From Hymenobacter caeli (GTDB lineage Bacteria; Bacteroidota; Bacteroidia; Cytophagales; Hymenobacteraceae), in contig NZ_JABSNP010000008.1 in the NCBI RefSeq assembly GCF_013294115.1, positions 1 through 64,000 on the forward strand: DNA of 64,000 bases, in the 5' to 3' direction. A model generated the notes under the pieces. The model was not told where the DNA came from and made no database searches. It was given only the letters and a program-made list of their open reading frames with translations. Position numbers and translations under genes: made by a program. Position 1 is the stretch's first letter. Every line of letters begins with the position of its first letter. Positions 60,137 to 64,000 of the stretch are shown here, one piece after another.

Positions 60137-60568
60137 ATGGCCGATCCAAACGAATTTCAGCAGTTGATTCAGGTACTGACTACCCGCATGGACCGGCAGG
60201 AGAAGCAGCAAGAAGTAACCAACGACCTGCTGTCGCGGATGTTGACGCAGCAGGAGTCTATGTTCGCGCTGCAACAAAACTTCCAGCGCAAGCAGGAAGG
60301 ATTCAACGAGCGCCAGGAGAAGTTCAACGAGCGCCAGGAGAAGTTCAACGAGCGCCAGGAGAAGTTCAACGAGCGTCAGGAGAAGTTCAACGAGCGCCAG
60401 GACCAGTTCAACATCATTTTTCTGGATGAAATCCGGGATATCAAAGCCGACGTGCGCGGCCTGAAGCAGGAGGTGCGCACGCTGCTGGACGTGACCATCA
60501 AGCAGCACGACGAGCGCCTCAAGCGCCTGGAAGACTTCATGGACGGCTTCCTGCGCAAAGCCGGCTAA
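60137..60568 (+). CDS. Coiled-coil protein with FNERQEK heptad repeats
   Basis: 143 aa, cytoplasmic, no signal. After a helical opening (MADPNEFQQLIQVLTTRMDR) comes a run of five heptads FNERQEK (residues about 56-90) and a second coil (RDIKADVRGLKQEVRTLLDV, HDERLKRLEDFMDGFL). It probably forms a long parallel coil. The DNA repeat is nearly perfect (60302-60406), suggesting recent expansion. Function unknown. The next gene starts 9 nt later. Confidence 0.8.
   Translation: MADPNEFQQLIQVLTTRMDRQEKQQEVTNDLLSRMLTQQESMFALQQNFQRKQEGFNERQEKFNERQEKFNERQEKFNERQEKFNERQDQFNIIFLDEIRDIKADVRGLKQEVRTLLDVTIKQHDERLKRLEDFMDGFLRKAG
60302..60406 (+). repeat. Five tandem 21-bp repeats
   Basis: Unit TTCAACGAGCGCCAGGAGAA plus G, at 60302, 60323, 60344, 60365 and 60386. 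The first four differ by a single synonymous base; the fifth ends in GACCAG. Being a multiple of three, repeat number can change without a frameshift. Confidence 0.95.
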
Positions 60569-60577
60569 CCCCGCCCC

Positions 60578-61807
60578 GTGAACGTCCCCTTCCTCATTGC
60601 CCGGCGCTACTTCCTCTCGAAGAAAAAGCGCAACATCATCTCCATCATCTCCAACATTTCGATGATTGGGGTGGCGGTGGGCACCATGTCGCTCATCATC
60701 GTGCTTTCGGTCTTCAACGGGCTCGAAGACCTGGTGCGCACCCTCTACGGCAAGTCCGACCCCAACCTGGTCATCACGGCCACGCGGGGCAAGTCGTTTG
60801 CCGTCACGCCCCCGTTTTTGCAGCGCATCCAGGCCGTGCCCGGCGTGGCCCTGCTCACGGAAGTGATTGAGGACAACGCCCTGCTGCAATACCACGACCG
60901 CCGGATGGTGGTGAAGATGCGCGGCCTGACGGAGAACTACTTCGGCCAGAGCGGCATCGACGCCAGCATCCGCGAGGGCGACCACCGCCTGTCCTACGAC
61001 AGCATCAATTTTGCCCTGATTGGGGCCGGCGTGCAGCACGAGCTGAGCATCACGCTCAAAAACGGCCTCTCGCCCCTGCACATGCTGTACCCGCGCAACA
61101 CCGGCGGCAAAACCCTGAGCATGGACCCCAGCAAGGCCTTCAACGAAGAGACCTTGCAGGCCGGGGGCGTGTTCCTCATCGAACAGCACATGGACGACAG
61201 CTACGTGTTTGTGCCCTTGCGCTTTGCCCAACGCCTGCTGGGCTACGGCAACCGCCGCACGGGCCTCTACGTGAAGGTGGGCGACAGCTTCCCGGTGGAA
61301 CGGGTGAAGCAGGCCCTGCGCACCGAACTGGGCCCCCGCTTCACGGTGCTCGACTCCGACGAGCAGCACGTGAGCCTGCTCAAGGCCATCAAAATCGAGA
61401 AGCTGTTCGTGTTCATCACCTTCGCCTTCATCCTGCTCATCGCCTCGCTCAACATCTTCTTCTCGCTCTCGATGCTGGTCATCGACAAGAAAAAAGACAT
61501 CGCCGTGCTCATGGCAATGGGGGCCACCGAGGAAGCCGTGCGCAAAACTTTTCTGGGCGTGGGGGCCATCGTGGCGCTGGTGGGCGCGGTGGTGGGCCTG
61601 GTGCTGGGCGTGGGCATCTGCTGGGCCCAGCAGCGCTTCGGGCTCGTGAGCATGGGCATGGCCACGAGCATCGTCGACGCCTACCCCGTGAAGATGAAGC
61701 TCTCCGACATCCTGCTCACCTGCGCGGCCATCGTGCTCATCACCCTGGCTGTGAGCATTCGGCCGGCCCTGAACGCCAGCCGCCTCGTGCTGCGCGACAA
61801 CCTTTAG
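60578..61807 (+). CDS. LolC/LolE family ABC transporter permease
   Basis: 409 aa. One N-terminal transmembrane helix (about residues 20-45) with RRYFLSKKKRNIISIISNIS before it, a large periplasmic domain, then three C-terminal helices (KLFVFITFAFILLIASLNIF, ...), the FtsX fold of LolC/LolE. Such permeases lift lipoproteins from the inner membrane for transport to the outer membrane. The ATP-binding partner LolD is not in the window. The start is a GTG giving MNVPFLIARRYF. Confidence 0.92.
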   Translation: MNVPFLIARRYFLSKKKRNIISIISNISMIGVAVGTMSLIIVLSVFNGLEDLVRTLYGKSDPNLVITATRGKSFAVTPPFLQRIQAVPGVALLTEVIEDNALLQYHDRRMVVKMRGLTENYFGQSGIDASIREGDHRLSYDSINFALIGAGVQHELSITLKNGLSPLHMLYPRNTGGKTLSMDPSKAFNEETLQAGGVFLIEQHMDDSYVFVPLRFAQRLLGYGNRRTGLYVKVGDSFPVERVKQALRTELGPRFTVLDSDEQHVSLLKAIKIEKLFVFITFAFILLIASLNIFFSLSMLVIDKKKDIAVLMAMGATEEAVRKTFLGVGAIVALVGAVVGLVLGVGICWAQQRFGLVSMGMATSIVDAYPVKMKLSDILLTCAAIVLITLAVSIRPALNASRLVLRDNL

Positions 61808-61926
61808 GCAGGGCCGTTCCGAAGCTCCGCATTAATATAAAAATAACATTTTTGGGTGATAAAATGCCCGGAATGTGCGGCGGAAATCCGCGTGGGGCCC
61901 TAACTTGCGGCTTCGCGTGGCCGCCC

Positions 61927-64000
61927 ATGAAAGTATCTTCTACCGAACCCTTTCAAATCGTTTACTCGCTCTTCGAGCACGAGTTCCTGGGCCACCTGTT
62001 CGCGGCCTACCTGGTGCAGCGCGGGCCCAAGGGCCAGCTCACGCTGCTGCACCAAACGGCCTCGGCCCGCAACGCGCCCGAATTTGCCGGGGGCCTCGAT
62101 GCCGTTGACTTCGAGTTGATTGACCTCTGCGACCAGCTCCAGCAGGAGGCGGTCATCAAGGAGTTCTGGCCCCGGAAGATTGCGGCGGCCGACTTTTTCC
62201 TGAAAACGTACAGCCCCGACAAGGGCGACAAGCCCTTGCAGGACGCCATTGGCCGCTACGTGCAAACGCGCATGGCCGCCGTGCTGGCCCGCCTGCACGG
62301 CAAGCGCGTGTTCATCATGGGGCGCGACGGCGAGCCCACCTGGCGCGAGATTGCGCTGGCCCCGGTGCCGGCCTCGGTGCTGTTCCACTTCCGGCGCAAC
62401 GACGACGGCACCCACTACTTCCCCACCATCCAGTACCAGAACCAAAAGCTGGACTTCCAGTACAAAGGGGCCCTGCTGGTGTGCCAGCAGCCGGCCTGGC
62501 TGCTGCTCGACGGCGTGCTGTACTCGTTCCGCAACGAGGTGGACGGCCGCAAGCTGCAACCGTTTCTCAACAAGAAATTCATCGTGGTGCCCCGGCAGGT
62601 GGAGGCCAGCTACTTCCAGAAGTTCGTGGCCCCGCTCATGGAGGCGTTCGATGTGCACGCCCGCGGCGTGGGCTTCGCCGTCGTCACGGACCGCTACCGG
62701 GCGCGGCCCCGGCTCACGTTCAGCGACGTGCCGCCCGCGCCGGCCGCCGCCGAGGGCCCCGAGCGGCCGGTGGGCCCCCCGCGCCGGGGCCGCGTGCCGC
62801 AGCCCAAGCCCGCCGCCGCGCCCAGCCCCGACCGCCTGTACTTCGACCTGGGCTTCCGCTACGGCGAGGCCCTGGTGCCCTTCGACCCCGGCAAGCGCGT
62901 GAGCGTGCGCCTGGAGCAGGACGCCGACAGCTACACCTTCCACCGCCTGCTGCGCAGCACCGACGACGAGCGGGCCGCCGTGGCCGCGCTGGCCGCCCGG
63001 GGCCTGGCCCTGCCCGAGGGCCGCACCGCCCTCGACCGGGTGGCGGCCTTCCAGTGGCTGCACGACCACGCCGAGGCGCTGGCCGCCGAGGGCTTCGCCG
63101 TGGAGCCCGCCGCCGGGGCCAGCCAGCCCTATTTCCTGGGGCCGGTGCGCGTCGAGCTGGGCATCCAGGAAGCCGGCGACTGGTTCGACGTGCGCGGCAC
63201 GGTGTACTTCGGCGACACGGCGGTGCCGTTCATCCGGCTGCGGGGGCACATTTTGCAGCGCCGCCGCGAATTCCGGCTGCCCAACGGCCAGGTGGCCATC
63301 ATCCCCGAAGCGTGGTTCACCGACTACCTGGAGCTGTTCGCCTTCGCCGAGGAAAAAGACGACACCCTGGCCCTGCGCCGCCACCACCTCGCGCTGGTGG
63401 CCGACCTGCAAAGCAACGAGCTGGCCACCGTGACCATGGGCCGCAAGCTGGAGAAGCTGCGCGACTTTGCCACCGTGGAAGACCACCCGCTGCCCGCCGG
63501 CTTCCGCGGCGAGCTGCGCCCCTACCAGAAGGCCGGCTACAACTGGCTGCGCTTCGTGCAGGACTACCACTTCGGCGGCTGCCTGGCCGACGACATGGGG
63601 CTCGGCAAGGCCCAGCCGCTGCACGCCAACGTACTGACGCCCAACGGCTGGCAGCAAATGGGAGCCCTGCGCATAGGCGATGCCGTCGTTAATTCCCAGG
63701 GCCGGGCCTCTACCGTCACGGGGATATTTCCGCAGGGTGCAAAAGAAATTTTTCGGGTCACGTTCACCGATGATTCTACCGCCGAATGCTGCGCCGACCA
63801 CTTGTGGGCGGTGCAAAGCGCCGTGCAGAAGTACCGCGGCCAGGCCTACGCGGCGAAGCCGCTGCACGAGCTGATGGGCGACCTGCACGACCGGCACGGC
63901 AACACAAAATGGTTCATCCCGCTGGTGCAGCCTGTGGCACTGGCCGCGCAGCCCGTGCCCGTGGACGCCTACTTCCTGGGCCTGCTGCTCGGCGATGGTT
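61927..64000 (+). CDS. SNF2 family helicase, intein-interrupted, partial at window end
   Basis: The start is the ATG giving MKVSSTEPFQIVYSLFEH. The N-terminal 470 or so residues are the long leader common in Bacteroidota SNF2 proteins. The helicase begins with ELRPYQKAGYNWLRFVQDYH and the Walker A GGCLADDMGLGK (Lys561). Instead of the expected Thr, an intein follows (from 63610). The remaining helicase motifs lie beyond the window. SNF2 ATPases move DNA-bound proteins; the exact role here is unknown. Confidence 0.93.
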   Translation, partial: MKVSSTEPFQIVYSLFEHEFLGHLFAAYLVQRGPKGQLTLLHQTASARNAPEFAGGLDAVDFELIDLCDQLQQEAVIKEFWPRKIAAADFFLKTYSPDKGDKPLQDAIGRYVQTRMAAVLARLHGKRVFIMGRDGEPTWREIALAPVPASVLFHFRRNDDGTHYFPTIQYQNQKLDFQYKGALLVCQQPAWLLLDGVLYSFRNEVDGRKLQPFLNKKFIVVPRQVEASYFQKFVAPLMEAFDVHARGVGFAVVTDRYRARPRLTFSDVPPAPAAAEGPERPVGPPRRGRVPQPKPAAAPSPDRLYFDLGFRYGEALVPFDPGKRVSVRLEQDADSYTFHRLLRSTDDERAAVAALAARGLALPEGRTALDRVAAFQWLHDHAEALAAEGFAVEPAAGASQPYFLGPVRVELGIQEAGDWFDVRGTVYFGDTAVPFIRLRGHILQRRREFRLPNGQVAIIPEAWFTDYLELFAFAEEKDDTLALRRHHLALVADLQSNELATVTMGRKLEKLRDFATVEDHPLPAGFRGELRPYQKAGYNWLRFVQDYHFGGCLADDMGLGKAQPLHANVLTPNGWQQMGALRIGDAVVNSQGRASTVTGIFPQGAKEIFRVTFTDDSTAECCADHLWAVQSAVQKYRGQAYAAKPLHELMGDLHDRHGNTKWFIPLVQPVALAAQPVPVDAYFLGLLLGDG
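63610..64000 (+). mobile_element. Intein (class 3 type) with start of LAGLIDADG endonuclease, partial
   Basis: 130 codons seen. It sits after Lys561 of the Walker A motif GLGK, before the missing Thr. Block A: AQPLHANVLTPNGWQQMG, starting with non-nucleophilic Ala. Block B: ends in CADHLWAV, with His and, two residues later, Trp (the W of the class 3 W-C-T signature). The window ends at DAYFLGLLLGDG, a LAGLIDADG block C motif. Blocks F and G, with the expected Cys and Thr, are outside the window. Confidence 0.88.

Noticed and set aside
60302..60406. CRISPR-like repeat array
   Set aside because: Units are 21 bp with no spacers and are in frame within a coiled-coil gene.
61900..63897. A 665-codon open frame on the minus strand opposite the SNF2 gene
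   Set aside because: High-GC antisense shadow; the plus strand carries clear SNF2 and intein motifs over the same bases.

Overview
The window is about 64 kb of GC-rich DNA from a member of the Bacteroidota, most likely Hymenobacter or a close relative (Cytophagales, Hymenobacteraceae). The evidence is a gldKLMN operon with sprE/porW and porP/sprF genes (type IX secretion and gliding), Bacteroidota-only families (DUF4271, DUF4286, DUF3667), a C-terminal type IX sorting domain on a phosphatase, and -7 promoter boxes of the Bacteroidota form TAnnTTTG. There are 56 protein genes. No rRNA, tRNA, CRISPR array or insertion sequence was seen.

Layout. 1-140: a poly-C tract of doubtful origin. 141-6152 (minus): ATP synthase operon atpZ-I-B-E-F-H-A-G, without atpD and atpC. 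6334-13943 (plus): SprE/PorW lipoprotein, class A penicillin-binding protein, UvrC. 14070-19886 (minus): gldK-L-M-N and a PorP/SprF-like protein. 20072-24570 (minus): uroporphyrinogen-III synthase, DUF4271 protein, WecA/TagO-type lipid-carrier transferase, a conserved small protein and LipB. 24719-31984: YraN, a YwqK-type repeat lipoprotein, a cyanophycinase-like peptidase, MgtE, ArfB, a KAS III-like enzyme, a small outer-membrane protein and a DUF3667 protein. 32154-41558: an AsmA-like protein, a porin behind a striking palindrome, a second MgtE, an M13 peptidase and several small proteins. 41759-48120: a probable zinc-homeostasis region (CDF exporter, TonB-dependent receptor, His-rich small protein, Fur/Zur-type regulator). 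48317-54892: two paralogous unknown proteins, HtpG, a propeller protein and a secreted alkaline phosphatase. 54994-61807: two methyltransferases, a YpdA-like reductase, a multi-pass membrane protein, RbfA, a repeat coiled-coil protein and a LolC/E-type permease. 61927-64000: an SNF2 helicase whose Walker A motif is interrupted by an intein that runs off the window.

The most notable observations are (1) the SNF2 intein, with residues expected of a class 3 intein and the start of a LAGLIDADG endonuclease; (2) a set of long intergenic inverted repeats (stems of about 30-38 bp), built from degenerate 7-8 nt words that differ at each locus and filling most of the gap between genes; (3) two shorter hairpins with a shared GTCATGC core and locus-specific matching flanks; (4) a 28-bp perfect palindrome flanked by -7 boxes upstream of a porin; (5) a GCAAC-N3-GTTGC palindrome in the zinc region; and (6) the poly-C tract, which may be a sequencing or assembly artefact.
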